From Rhodobacter viridis (GTDB lineage Bacteria; Pseudomonadota; Alphaproteobacteria; Rhodobacterales; Rhodobacteraceae): a stretch of DNA of 64,000 bases. This document shows, piece by piece, positions 50,137-59,092 of this stretch; the first letter of the stretch is position 1; each line of letters begins with the position of its first letter. The DNA lies in contig NZ_QJTK01000010.1 of NCBI RefSeq assembly GCF_003217355.1, positions 1-64,000 of the forward strand. The letters are read 5' to 3'. A model generated the notes under the pieces. That model searched no databases and was not told where the DNA came from. It saw nothing but the letters and a program-made list of their open reading frames with translations. The position numbers and the translations under genes are program-made.

Positions 50137-51321
50137 ATGCCCCGCGACGGCCAGACCCCTCCGAATTGCTATGATGCCGAACCGATCCCCGAGGCCGCCC
50201 GCGCCGAGATCGAACGGCTGCTCGCGACCGGAGACCTGTTCCGCTACACGTCGGAGAATGCGCCGGTCGCCAAGCTCGAGGCGGAATTCGCCGAATTGTT
50301 GGGCGTGCGCTACGCGGTCTGCGTCGCGTCCTGCTCGGCGGCCCTCTTCCTGTCGCTGAAAGCGCTCGACCTGCCGCGCGGCGCCCGCGTGCTGGTGCCC
50401 GCCTTCACCTTTGCCGCCGTGCCGTCCTCGATCGTGCATGCCGATTGCGAGCCGGTGCTGGTCGAGGTGGGGGCGAATTTCCGCATCGATCTGGACGACT
50501 TCCGCGCCAAATTCGACGACACGATCGCGGCGGTGATGATCAGCCACATGCGCGGCCATACCTCGGACATGGACGTGATCATGGAGCTGGCCAACGCGAA
50601 AGGCGTGCCGGTGATCGAGGATGCGGCGCACAGCTTGGGCACGCTCTGGCACGGCAAGAAGATCGGCACGATCGGCAAGGTCGGCTGCTTCAGCTTCCAG
50701 AGCTACAAGATGGTGAACGCGGGCGAAGGCGGCGTGCTGGTGACCGACGATCCGGAGCTGGCCGCGCGGGCGATCATCATGTCGGGCGCCTACGAGCAGA
50801 ACTGGAAGAAACACCCGGGGCTCGCCAACAGCTTCGTGCATTGGCAAAACAAGCTGCCGCTTTACAACACGCGGATGCAGAACCTGTCGGCTGCGGTGAT
50901 CCGCCCGCAGTTGCCCGAGCTGGATCGGCGTGTCACGGCGGGGTTGGCCAATCACGACTATGTCGCGGAGAAGCTGAACGAAAGCCCGTGGCTTGACGTG
51001 CCGCCGCCGCTTGCCCCGGAAACCCGTGCCCCCGACAGCCTGCAATTCAATCTGGTGGGCGACTGGACCGATGCGGAAGCGATCCGGCTTCAGGACGAGG
51101 CGAAATCGCGCGGCGTCGGCGTGCAGGTCTTCGGCCTTTCGCCCGACAATGCCCGCGCGTTCTGGAACTGGCAGTTTCTGGGCGAGCTGCCCGAGCTGCC
51201 GAAAACGCGCGCGATGCTGATGCGCGCCTGCGACACCCGCCTGCCCGCGCGGCTGACCCGCCCGGAGCTTGACTTCATCGCCTCCGCCATTGTCGAGGCG
51301 GCCGCGGCGGTCAAAGGCTGA
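50137..51321 (+). CDS. DegT/DnrJ/EryC1/StrS-family aminotransferase
   Basis: A 394-residue PLP enzyme of the sugar aminotransferase family. Landmarks: VASCSAALFLSLKALD, then EDAAHSLGTLWHGKKIG and the PLP-lysine motif CFSFQSYKMVNAGEGG. Such enzymes usually act on nucleotide sugars, but no sugar genes are adjacent, so an amino-compound role with the amine cluster is possible. The ATG at 50137 has AGGAAAG; an ATG at 50113 is an alternative. Confidence 0.85.
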   Translation: MPRDGQTPPNCYDAEPIPEAARAEIERLLATGDLFRYTSENAPVAKLEAEFAELLGVRYAVCVASCSAALFLSLKALDLPRGARVLVPAFTFAAVPSSIVHADCEPVLVEVGANFRIDLDDFRAKFDDTIAAVMISHMRGHTSDMDVIMELANAKGVPVIEDAAHSLGTLWHGKKIGTIGKVGCFSFQSYKMVNAGEGGVLVTDDPELAARAIIMSGAYEQNWKKHPGLANSFVHWQNKLPLYNTRMQNLSAAVIRPQLPELDRRVTAGLANHDYVAEKLNESPWLDVPPPLAPETRAPDSLQFNLVGDWTDAEAIRLQDEAKSRGVGVQVFGLSPDNARAFWNWQFLGELPELPKTRAMLMRACDTRLPARLTRPELDFIASAIVEAAAAVKG

Positions 51322-51347
51322 CGCAGCCTCCGGTCCCAAAGGGGAAG

Positions 51348-51400
51348 AGCGTATTTGGGCCAAGAAGAAGCCCCGGGCTTTTTCTTGGGAAAAATACGCT
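51348..51400. repeat. Long inverted repeat, copy E
   Basis: AGCGTATTTGGGCCAAGAAG..CCC (51348-51373) pairs with GGG..TTCTTGGGAAAAATACGCT (51375-51400), four mismatches over 26 nt. It lies between the DegT gene and the convergent CoA-binding gene, where it can end both transcripts. Confidence 0.88.
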
Positions 51401-51470
51401 GGGGGGTTTGGGGTGAAGGGGGACCGTGGCGCCAGTGGCGCCGCGTAAGCCCCCTGAACGCCCCCCTGCC

Positions 51471-51890
51471 TTACATCCCCAGCCGCGTGATCTCGATTTT
51501 CGGGCAGCGGTCCATCACCACCAGCTTGCCCGCGGCGCGGGCTTGCGCCGCCGCCTCGGCGTGGATCACCCCCAACTGCAGCCAAAGCACCCGCGCCTCG
51601 GGGCGATGGGTCAGCATCTGCGCGACAATGTCCGGCACAGCCTCGGGGGCGCGGAAGACATCAACCATGTCGATCGCGATATCGGACGGGATCGCGGCCA
51701 GATCGGGATAGATCGTCTCGCCCAGCGCCACCTGCCCGGCCAGCCCCGGATTGACCGGAATCACCCGGTAGCCGCGCGCCTGCAGGAAGGCCGCCACCGC
51801 ATGCGAGGGACGATCAGGCTTGGCGGAAAAGCCCAAAAGGGCAATGGTGCGGACCCGGGACAGGATCTCGCGCAGCTCGGCTTCGGTCAT
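51471..51890 (-). CDS. CoA-binding domain protein (YccU-like)
   Basis: A 139-residue Rossmann-fold protein. TIALLGFSAKPDRPSHAVAA is the nucleotide-binding loop, GYRVIPVNPG and LWLQLGVIHAEAAAQAR follow, and VVMDRCPKIEI ends it, as in the CoA-binding_2 family. Function unknown. A terminator separates it from rlmB upstream. Confidence 0.88.
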   Translation of the reverse strand: MTEAELREILSRVRTIALLGFSAKPDRPSHAVAAFLQARGYRVIPVNPGLAGQVALGETIYPDLAAIPSDIAIDMVDVFRAPEAVPDIVAQMLTHRPEARVLWLQLGVIHAEAAAQARAAGKLVVMDRCPKIEITRLGM

Positions 51891-51907
51891 CGGCGCCTCC
51901 GGTCAAG

Positions 51908-51941
51908 AAAAAGCGCCCGGACCACAGGGGGCACCGGGCGC
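51908..51941 (-). terminator. Terminator between rlmB and the CoA-binding gene
   Basis: On the minus strand GCGCCCGG, a 13-nt loop, and CCGGGCGC are followed by TTTTTC. It lies about 140 nt after the rlmB stop; the intervening 186-nt gap holds nothing else recognisable. Confidence 0.8.
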
Positions 51942-52077
51942 GAAAGTGCGGAACGAGGGACAGTGACAGTCGACGCGGAGGTTCCAATGCCGCGCCCGAT
52001 AAGTGAGACATAGGGATGTAAAGGCCGCGTTAAAGGGTCGCAGAAAAAGATTCCGCAAGGATCGCCCTTTCGTGATC

Positions 52078-52872
52078 TCACGCCCCGCCCCGACCGGAGC
52101 TTGCCGCGTAAAGCGCCACCGCCGCCGCGTTCGACACGTTGAGCGAGCCGAAGGCCCCGCCAAACGGGATCCGCACCAGATGATCGCAGGTCTCGCGGGT
52201 CTTTTCGCGCAGCCCCGGCCCCTCGGCGCCCAGAACGATGGCGACCGGCCGCGTGCCGACCTCGGCCAAGCCCTCGGCCAGCGTCATCGTCGCCTCGCCG
52301 GCGAGACCGATCAGCACATAGCCCATGTCGCGCAGCTCGCCCATCGCATCGGCCAGATTGGTGATGCGCAGATAGGGCTGCCGTTCCAGCGCGCCCGAGG
52401 CGGTCTTCGCCAGCGCCCCGGTTTCGGGCGCAGAATGGCGTGCAGGCGCGACGACGGCGCGGGCGCCGAACACCTCGGCCGAGCGCAGGATCGCGCCGAC
52501 GTTATGCGGATCGGTGACGCGGTCGAGCAGCACGACCAAGGGCAGCCCCTCGCCCGTCAGCGCGACATCGGCGAGCTTGCCCCAGTCGAGCGGCTTCACC
52601 TCGAGGGCCGCGCCCTGGTGCACCTGATCGGGGCCGAGCGGCACCTGCGTGTCGAACTTGCGCGGCTCGAGGATCTCGGGTTCCAGCCCGCCCGCCGCGA
52701 TCGCCTCGGCAAGCTTGTCGGCGGCGTTCTTCGTCAGCACCAGCCGCAGCTTGACCCGGGCCGGGTTCATCAGCGCATCGCGCACCGCATGCAGACCGAA
52801 AAGCCACAGCGTTTCCGCCGCCGCCGCCCGCTTGGCGCGTTCCTTCTCGATCACCCATTCCGGTTTCTTCAT
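52078..52872 (-). CDS. rlmB: SPOUT-family 23S rRNA 2'-O-methyltransferase (RlmB/TrmH type)
   Basis: A 264-residue enzyme with an N-terminal L30e-like substrate domain (LWLFGLHAVRDALMNP) and a C-terminal knotted SPOUT domain. The three SPOUT motifs are VVLLDRVTDPHNVGAILRSA, AIVLGAEGPGL and RIPFGGAFGSLNVSNAAAVA. It methylates a ribose in 23S rRNA; distinguishing RlmB from other TrmH-type enzymes rests on general similarity. Confidence 0.88.
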   Translation of the reverse strand: MKKPEWVIEKERAKRAAAAETLWLFGLHAVRDALMNPARVKLRLVLTKNAADKLAEAIAAGGLEPEILEPRKFDTQVPLGPDQVHQGAALEVKPLDWGKLADVALTGEGLPLVVLLDRVTDPHNVGAILRSAEVFGARAVVAPARHSAPETGALAKTASGALERQPYLRITNLADAMGELRDMGYVLIGLAGEATMTLAEGLAEVGTRPVAIVLGAEGPGLREKTRETCDHLVRIPFGGAFGSLNVSNAAAVALYAASSGRGGA

Positions 52873-52979
52873 CGTGCTCTCCCGTTTCGATCTCTCTGCG
52901 CTGCGGGGCTCCTTTTGGCAAGAGGGCGCGAAATTGCTGCTTGACGCCCCCCGCCCCCTTCGTTACATCGCCCCACGTC

Positions 52980-53063
52980 GGGTGACGAGCTGCAAGGTGC
53001 GGCAGCGGACTGTAACTCCGCCGGGGAGACCCACGCCTGGTTCGATTCCAGGGTCACCCACCA
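52980..53063 (+). tRNA. tRNA-Tyr (GTA)
   Basis: Acceptor GGGTGAC pairs with GTCACCC, discriminator A and encoded CCA follow. The anticodon stem-loop GCGGA-CTGTAAC-TCCGC has anticodon GTA. A long class II variable arm (GGG-GAGA-CCC) and a T-arm CCTGG-TTCGATT-CCAGG confirm tRNA-Tyr. Confidence 0.96.
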
Positions 53064-53080
53064 CTTTCCCGCAAGTGGTG
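53059..53080 (+). terminator. Stem-loop overlapping the tRNA-Tyr 3' end
   Basis: CACCACTT-TCCCGC-AAGTGGTG forms an 8-bp stem that includes the CCA of the tRNA. It has no U-run and could mark 3' processing or termination. Confidence 0.45.
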
Positions 53081-53159
53081 ATGATACCGACAAGGCCCGC
53101 TTGTGCGGGGCGCAAATCCCGCTAGTGTGACGCCAACCAAAAAGCCAAGCGCGGGCAGG

Positions 53160-54137
53160 ATGCAGCCGATTTACAATGTTTTCTTCGTCGTGCAGGCGGG
53201 GCGTCTCGAATACGAGGCGATGATCTTCGCGGCCTCGTTCCGCGCCACGAATCCCGACTTCAAGGGGCGGCTGATCGCCGTCGAACCCTCGGGGGTGAAA
53301 TGGTCGACGCCGGTGGCGATCTCGGATCCGGTGCGGCGCTTCCTGCTCGATCACGGCGTCGAAATCCTGCGCTTCGACAACCAGCACTTCGGCGAAAGCT
53401 ATCCGCACGGCAACAAGATCGAGGCGATGGCCGCCCTGCCCGCGGGTCCGTTTGTCTTCTTCGACACCGACACGCTGTTTCTGGGACCGCTGGCGCAGGT
53501 CGGCTTCGACTTCGACCGTCCCTCGGCCTCGATGCGGCGCGAGGGCACCTGGCCCGAGCCGCAGCTTTACGGCGCCGATTACACCACGATCTGGAAGAGC
53601 CTTTACGACAAGTTCGGGCTCGATTTCGAAAGCTCGCTGGATAAGAGCCAGTATGACGACTACTGGCAGCGCTATCTGTACTTCAACGCGGGCTGGTTCT
53701 TTGGCGCCGATGCGCAGGCCTTCGGCAAGCGCTTCCTGCATTATGCTCATGCGATCCGCTGGGACACGCCCGATGAACTGGCGAGCCAGTCGCTTGATCC
53801 CTGGCTCGATCAGGTGGCGCTGCCGCTGGTGATTCACAGTTTCTGCGGCGGGCGGCCGGGGCCGGAGCTGGCGGGGCTCGATGGCGATGTGACCTGCCAT
53901 TACCGCGCCCTGCCGCTGCTTTATGCGCGCGAAAGCGATGCGGTCGTGGCGCAACTCGAAGCGATCTGCGCCCCGCAACCGATGAAGCGGATCCTGCGCC
54001 TTTACGAACCGGCGAAGAAGCTGATCTATCAGCGCAAGGGTCTGAAACTGCGCGCGAAATTCGACCGCAGCGCGCTACCCCGGCGCGAGTCGATGCTGCG
54101 CAACGCGATCAAGCGCGAGAAACTCTGGCTGCGCTGA
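53160..54137 (+). CDS. Glycosyltransferase-like protein with DXD motif
   Basis: A 325-residue cytosolic protein. The N-terminus MQPIYNVFFVVQAGRLEYEA and GPFVFFDTDTLFLGPL, with the metal-binding DTD, resemble GT-A glycosyltransferases of the GT8 type. RYLYFNAGWFFGADAQAF fits the same fold. A basic C-terminal tail (LKLRAKFDRSALPRRES) could bind membranes. Donor and acceptor are unknown. Confidence 0.65.
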   Translation: MQPIYNVFFVVQAGRLEYEAMIFAASFRATNPDFKGRLIAVEPSGVKWSTPVAISDPVRRFLLDHGVEILRFDNQHFGESYPHGNKIEAMAALPAGPFVFFDTDTLFLGPLAQVGFDFDRPSASMRREGTWPEPQLYGADYTTIWKSLYDKFGLDFESSLDKSQYDDYWQRYLYFNAGWFFGADAQAFGKRFLHYAHAIRWDTPDELASQSLDPWLDQVALPLVIHSFCGGRPGPELAGLDGDVTCHYRALPLLYARESDAVVAQLEAICAPQPMKRILRLYEPAKKLIYQRKGLKLRAKFDRSALPRRESMLRNAIKREKLWLR

Positions 54138-54238
54138 GCCGCGCCTGATCGACGCACGGCGGGTTTCCCTGACTTGCGGCTTTCGCGCAACAGGCGGACT
54201 CTTTCCCCGCGACTGAACATTCATTCTGGGGGAATGAC

Positions 54239-55711
54239 ATGACCGTAAGAATTCTGACAGTCAGCGGCACCAACACGCCCCACGGCTATTCGCTGTCGGC
54301 CGGGGACTCTCTGATCGTGGCACCCGGCACGCTGGTGGTTGGCGCGACAGGCGATGGTGTCAACGTCGCGATCACAGGCGGATCCAGCCATTACGCGCGC
54401 ATCTTCGGCAGCGTGATCGGCACCGATGACGGTCTCGAAGTTGGGGAAGGCAACACCAACTTCTCGATCCTCGTCGGAAATACCGGCCTGATTTCGGGAT
54501 ATTGGGGCATCTACGCCCCAGGGCGGGACGACCTGCGCGTGACGAACTTCGGCAGCATCACCGGCGTCAACACCGGGGTCTTTGCCACCGGCGACCGTGC
54601 CGTGATCCTCAACTACGGCGACATCGACGCCAGCGCGGGCGGTGGTGTCCAACTCGGTTCGCACACAGGCACCGACGGGACTGAATCGCGGCTGATCAAC
54701 TTCGGCACCGTTTCGGGGCCCACGCATTCCGTGTTTGGATACGGGGGATCCGACGACATCGTGCGCAACCACGGCACCTTGCAAGGCTATGTCGAGCTTA
54801 TGGGCGGCGCAGACACCTTGGCGAACCGGGGCGACATTGTCGGCAATATCGACATGGGGACTGCCGCTGACCTGCTTGACAACCGGTACGGGCAGATTGA
54901 CGGCGACATCCATATGGGCGACGGCGCCGATACGCTGTTCAACCAGGGCGGCACGATGACCGGGACCGTCTGGCTTGACGAAGGGAACGACATCTACGAC
55001 GGGCGCTCGGGAGCCGTGACCGGCGTGGTCTACGGCGGCATCGGCAACGACACATTCATCGGCAATGCGCTTGCGGCCGAAACCTTCGATGGCGGCGACG
55101 GCACGGACCAGATCGACTTCCGCTTTGGCCCCGCAGTGACGATCGCGCTGGATCAAAGCTTCGACAATGACGGCGCGGCGATCGGCGACAGCTACACCGG
55201 TTTCGAGAACGTTCTGGGTTCGGCACGGGCCGACATGATCCGGGGCAATGCCTCGGCCAACGTTCTCAATGCCCTCTCGGGGAACGACGATCTGGAGGGG
55301 GCGGCCGGCGCCGACACGCTCTACGGGCAGAACGGCAATGACACGCTCAGTGGCGGCGCTGACGTCGACGCGCTTCTGGGCGGCAGCGGCAATGACGTTT
55401 TCCTCTATGACGCGCTCGGCGATCGCGGCGATTCCATCGCCGATTTCAGCAATGTGGCGGGCAACAACGACCGGTTCTGGATCGATGCCTCGGAATTTGG
55501 CGGCGGGCTTGCGGCGGGCGCCCTTGCGGCGGCCGACTTCCGCATCCGCGTCGACAACGTCGCGCAGGATGCCAGCGACCGCTTCATCTTCCGCAGCAGC
55601 GATACGACGCTCTGGTTCGATGCCGACGGCAATGGCGCGGGCGCGCCGCTGATGGTGGCCGATCTTCAGGTGGGCGCGACAATGACCGCCGCGGACATCT
55701 TGCTGATCTGA
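54239..55711 (+). CDS. RTX-type calcium-binding secreted protein, tandem copy 1
   Basis: A 490-residue protein without an N-terminal signal. The first half is a beta-helix-like series with repeated turns (LISGYWGIYA, SITGVNTGVFATG, DIVGNIDMG). The second has glycine/aspartate RTX nonapeptides (LSGNDDLEGAAGADTLYGQN, GNDTLSGGADVDALLGGSGN) that fold on Ca2+. The end LWFDADGNGAGAPLMVADLQ and ADILLI is the C-terminal type I secretion region. GGGGGA precedes the ATG. No ABC exporter genes are adjacent. Confidence 0.85.
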   Translation: MTVRILTVSGTNTPHGYSLSAGDSLIVAPGTLVVGATGDGVNVAITGGSSHYARIFGSVIGTDDGLEVGEGNTNFSILVGNTGLISGYWGIYAPGRDDLRVTNFGSITGVNTGVFATGDRAVILNYGDIDASAGGGVQLGSHTGTDGTESRLINFGTVSGPTHSVFGYGGSDDIVRNHGTLQGYVELMGGADTLANRGDIVGNIDMGTAADLLDNRYGQIDGDIHMGDGADTLFNQGGTMTGTVWLDEGNDIYDGRSGAVTGVVYGGIGNDTFIGNALAAETFDGGDGTDQIDFRFGPAVTIALDQSFDNDGAAIGDSYTGFENVLGSARADMIRGNASANVLNALSGNDDLEGAAGADTLYGQNGNDTLSGGADVDALLGGSGNDVFLYDALGDRGDSIADFSNVAGNNDRFWIDASEFGGGLAAGALAAADFRIRVDNVAQDASDRFIFRSSDTTLWFDADGNGAGAPLMVADLQVGATMTAADILLI

Positions 55712-55837
55712 ACCAGCCGCGGCACGCGTCGCTCGGCCCGGATCGATCTTGTCAGGTCCCAAAGATGACCTTGCAAGAATCATTTCGAACCCTGACCCTT
55801 CTCCCGCGGGAAACCGTCTTATCCGGGGGAGAGAGAC

Positions 55838-57163
55838 ATGGCGCTGATCGCCACGACGACCAACACGATCTCATCGGGCGTGCTCGTCACGCTGACAAGT
55901 GTCGATCATCTCATCGTCAACACGAATGTACTGCTTGCCTCGGTGAATGACGACGCGGTCAGCAGCACCGGCGGGACGGCGCAGATTCTGGGCACGGTGA
56001 TCGGCACGAGCGCGGGCATCCGCAGCACCGGTCACGCCTTCTCGGTCTTCATCGGAGCAACCGGCACGGTGGCCAGCACAGGGGCGAGCGGCACCGGCGG
56101 CTTGCGGCTGTCGGGAAGTTTGAACACCGTGACCAATCAGGGCACCGTCACAGGCTCTTTCGGCGTCGTGATCGGCTCGACCGATGCCGGCATCACCTCG
56201 ACAATCCACAATTCGGGAGAAATCAGCGCAACCGATACGGCGATCTTGCGGGTCTTCGGTTGCACCGACACGCTGCGCATCATCAACACCGGCGCGATCA
56301 ACGGCGGCACCAATAGCGATGCGATCAACGCCAACACGAACAGCGCCTCGATCGAACAGGTCCTCAACCAAGGCACGATTGCGGGCGGTCTGCACCTTTT
56401 TGGCGGCGCGGATCTGGTGGTGAACCGCGGCTTCATCGACGCCAGCGTATTTCTGGGCACGGGGGCCGACAGCTTCGACGGACGCAGCGGCGAAGTGACG
56501 GGAACGGTCGACGGCGGAGAAGACGACGACAGCTTCATCGGCAACGCGCTGGTGAACGAGAGCTTCGACGGGGGCGACGGATCGGACCTGCTCGACTTCC
56601 GCTTCGGCGGGGCGGTCACGGTGGCGCTCGACAACAGTTTCTCGACCGATGGCGCGGCTCTTGGCGACAGTTACGTCAATTTCGAGCGCGTCCTCGGCTC
56701 GCAACGCGATGACGTGATCCGCGGCGCGGAGGGGACCAATATTCTGCTCGGACGGGGCGGGGCCGACAGTCTCGACGGCGCCGGGGGCAATGACGTCCTG
56801 AATGGCGGCGCCGGGATCGACAGGCTGACGGGCGGTCTGGGCAATGACGTGTTCCGTTTCAACATGTTGGCGGAGTTCGGCGACGCAATCACCGACTTTG
56901 GCGCAGGCGCGGGCAACAACGACAAGTTCCAGTTCGACGCCTCCGCGCTCGGGGGCGGGCTCGTCGTCGGAGCGCTGGCGGCGGGGGCCTTCGTCAGCCG
57001 CCTCGACAACCACGCACAGGATGCCAACGACCGCTTCATCTTCCGCACCTCCGACACCACGCTCTGGTTCGATGCCGACGGCAATGGCGCGGGCGCGGCG
57101 GTGATGGTGGCTGACCTGCAGGCGGGGGCGGTGGTCACCGTCGCCGACATCCAGCTGGTCTGA
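55838..57163 (+). CDS. RTX-type calcium-binding secreted protein, tandem copy 2
   Basis: A 441-residue paralogue of the preceding gene with the same layout. Shared stretches include FDGRSGEVTGTVDGG, FIGNALVNESFDGGDGSD, and the end DRFIFRTSDTTLWFDADGNG. RTX repeats are LGRGGADSLDGAGGNDVLNG and GAGIDRLTGGLGNDVF. The upstream region also resembles that of the third copy (GATGACCTTGCAAGA), so the duplication included flanking DNA. Confidence 0.85.
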   Translation: MALIATTTNTISSGVLVTLTSVDHLIVNTNVLLASVNDDAVSSTGGTAQILGTVIGTSAGIRSTGHAFSVFIGATGTVASTGASGTGGLRLSGSLNTVTNQGTVTGSFGVVIGSTDAGITSTIHNSGEISATDTAILRVFGCTDTLRIINTGAINGGTNSDAINANTNSASIEQVLNQGTIAGGLHLFGGADLVVNRGFIDASVFLGTGADSFDGRSGEVTGTVDGGEDDDSFIGNALVNESFDGGDGSDLLDFRFGGAVTVALDNSFSTDGAALGDSYVNFERVLGSQRDDVIRGAEGTNILLGRGGADSLDGAGGNDVLNGGAGIDRLTGGLGNDVFRFNMLAEFGDAITDFGAGAGNNDKFQFDASALGGGLVVGALAAGAFVSRLDNHAQDANDRFIFRTSDTTLWFDADGNGAGAAVMVADLQAGAVVTVADIQLV

Positions 57164-57276
57164 GCCGGACCCGCGAAACCGTCGACCTCCCGAGCGCCAG
57201 GCCTCAAGGGGCGTGGCAATCCGGCCGCGGCGATTGAAGGATGACTTTGCAAAAGCCCCTCTTGCATGGAGGCTGA

Positions 57277-57555
57277 AGTGTCGATCAACGTCAGTCCCGC
57301 CCCCTCAACACCACCGGCATCGGCATCGCGCTTTCCGGCTTCGGCAGCGGGCTGGTGCTCGGCGAGCGTGTCGCGACGGCCTTCGTCAGCCGCACTGACA
57401 ACCGGGCGCAGGATGCCGATGACCGCTTCATTTTCCGCACCACCGATGGCATGCTCTGGTTCGATGCCGATGGCAAGGGCGGCAGTGCGGCCGTCCAGAT
57501 TGCGGACCTGCAGGACGGCGCGGCGCTGAAGGTGGTCGACATCTGGGGGCTCTGA
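57277..57555 (+). pseudogene. C-terminal remnant of a third RTX-type copy
   Basis: The frame from 57277 yields FGSGLVLGERVATAFVSRTD, then DDRFIFRTTDGMLWFDADGK and VADLQ-like IADLQDGAALKVVDIWGL, matching only the last about 75 residues of copies 1 and 2. The beta-helix and Ca2+ repeats are gone. A stop at 57274 bounds it. A GTG at 57355 could give a 66-residue peptide. The upstream GATGACTTTGCAAAA matches the region before copy 2. Confidence 0.72.
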
Positions 57556-57593
57556 GCCCTCCATATCGGCGAAAACGAATGTGTTTGAAGGGG

Positions 57594-57621
57594 CGCGGGC
57601 GGGGGGATAGGCTCGCCCGCG
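57594..57621 (+). promoter_or_regulatory. Stem-loop in the metY leader
   Basis: CGCGGGCG and CGCCCGCG form an 8-bp stem over a 12-nt loop, 19 nt before the metY ATG and overlapping the approach to its GGGAG site. It could end the RTX remnant or modulate metY. I see no SAM-riboswitch consensus. Confidence 0.4.
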
Positions 57622-57640
57622 ACCATTCAGGGAGACCCCG

Positions 57641-58924
57641 ATGACGGACCAGGCCTTTGACACGCTTCAGATTCACGCCGGTGCAGCCCCCGACCCCGCG
57701 ACCGGGGCGCGGCAGGTGCCGATCTACCAGACCACGGCTTATGTCTTCAAGGACGCCGATCATGCGGCGCGGCTCTTCAACCTGCAGGAAGTGGGCTACA
57801 TCTACTCGCGCCTGACCAACCCGACCGTTTCGGCGCTGGCCGCGCGCGTCGCGGCGCTGGAAGGCGGCGCGGGGGCGGTGTGCTGCTCCTCGGGCCATGC
57901 GGCGCAGATCATGGCGCTCTTTCCGCTGATGGGACCGGGGCTGAATATAGTCGCCTCGACCCGGCTTTACGGCGGCACGATCACCCAGTTCAGCCAGACG
58001 ATCAAACGCTTCGGCTGGTCCTGCACCTTCGTCGATTTCGACGATCTGGCGGCGCTCGAAGCCGCGGTGGACGAGAACACCCGGGCGATCTTCTGCGAAT
58101 CGATTTCGAACCCGGGCGGCTACATCACCGACCTGCCCGCGGTCGCCGCCGTCGCGAACAAGGTCGGCCTGCCGCTCATCGTCGACAACACGCTGGCCTC
58201 GCCGTACCTCTGCCGTCCGATCGAGCATGGCGCGACGCTGGTCGTGCATTCGGCCACGAAATACCTGACCGGCAACGGCACGGTGACCGGCGGCGTGATC
58301 ATCGATTCGGGCAAGTTCGACTGGTCGGCCTCGGGCAAGTTCCCCAGCCTTTCGGCGCCGGAACCGGCCTATCACGGGCTGAAGTTCCACGAGGCGCTCG
58401 GCCCGATGGCCTTCACCTTCCATTCGATCGCCGTCGGCCTGCGCGATCTGGGTATGACGATGAACCCGCAGGGCGCGCATTACACGCTGATGGGCATCGA
58501 AACCCTGAGCCTGCGCATGGAAAAGCACGTCGCCAATGCGAAAGCGGTGGCGGAATGGCTCGAAAACGATCCGCGCATCGAGTTCGTCACCTGGGCCGGG
58601 CTGCCCTCCTCGCCCTGGCATGAACGCGCCAACCGGCTCTGCCCGAAGGGCGCGGGGGCGCTCTTTACCGTCGCGGTCAAGGGCGGCTATGAAGCTTGCG
58701 TGAAATTGGTCAACAATCTCAAGCTGTTCAGCCATGTGGCCAACTTGGGCGATGCGCGCTCGCTGATCATCCATTCGGCCTCGACCACGCACCGGCAGCT
58801 GACCGAAGAGCAGCAGGTCAAGGCGGGCGCGGCGCCGAATGTGGTGCGGCTTTCGATCGGCATCGAGAATGCCGCCGATCTGATCGCCGATCTGGATCAG
58901 GCGCTCGCCGCCGCCACCGCCTGA
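57641..58924 (+). CDS. metY: O-acetylhomoserine sulfhydrylase
   Basis: A 427-residue Cys/Met-metabolism PLP enzyme forming homocysteine from O-acetylhomoserine and sulfide. Signatures: TLQIHAGAAPDPATGARQVP at the start, VDNTLASPYLCRPIEHGATL, and the PLP-lysine SATKYLTGNGTVTGGV. The length fits the MetY group rather than MetB/MetC. GGGAG precedes the ATG. Confidence 0.93.
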   Translation: MTDQAFDTLQIHAGAAPDPATGARQVPIYQTTAYVFKDADHAARLFNLQEVGYIYSRLTNPTVSALAARVAALEGGAGAVCCSSGHAAQIMALFPLMGPGLNIVASTRLYGGTITQFSQTIKRFGWSCTFVDFDDLAALEAAVDENTRAIFCESISNPGGYITDLPAVAAVANKVGLPLIVDNTLASPYLCRPIEHGATLVVHSATKYLTGNGTVTGGVIIDSGKFDWSASGKFPSLSAPEPAYHGLKFHEALGPMAFTFHSIAVGLRDLGMTMNPQGAHYTLMGIETLSLRMEKHVANAKAVAEWLENDPRIEFVTWAGLPSSPWHERANRLCPKGAGALFTVAVKGGYEACVKLVNNLKLFSHVANLGDARSLIIHSASTTHRQLTEEQQVKAGAAPNVVRLSIGIENAADLIADLDQALAAATA

Positions 58925-58935
58925 TCGGGTGCAGC

Positions 58936-58971
58936 GAAAAGCCGCCCTCACATTCCGGTGGGCGGCTTTTC
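58936..58971 (+). terminator. Terminator of metY
   Basis: GAAAAGCCGCCC pairs perfectly with GGGCGGCTTTTC over a 12-nt loop, 11 nt after the stop. Two shorter hairpins (GGCGCC-based, near 59008-59027 and 59050-59067) follow before the next gene. Confidence 0.9.
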
Positions 58972-59092
58972 ATGCGCGGTTTTCTGCTTTACCTAGACTT
59001 CAGTGTTGCGGCGCCGGTATCGGCGCCTCTTTCCATGTGTTACTGCTGCGGCGCCCTCATGGGCGCCCCTGCCCCTGTGTTGAAGCCAAGGC

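Noticed and set aside
23427-51400. The palindromic elements considered as CRISPR arrays or transposon ends
   Set aside because: Copies are single, far apart, hairpin-forming and without spacers or transposase genes.
57556-57640. SAM-type riboswitch upstream of metY
   Set aside because: Only one simple stem-loop is seen; no SAM-II consensus pseudoknot elements were recognised.
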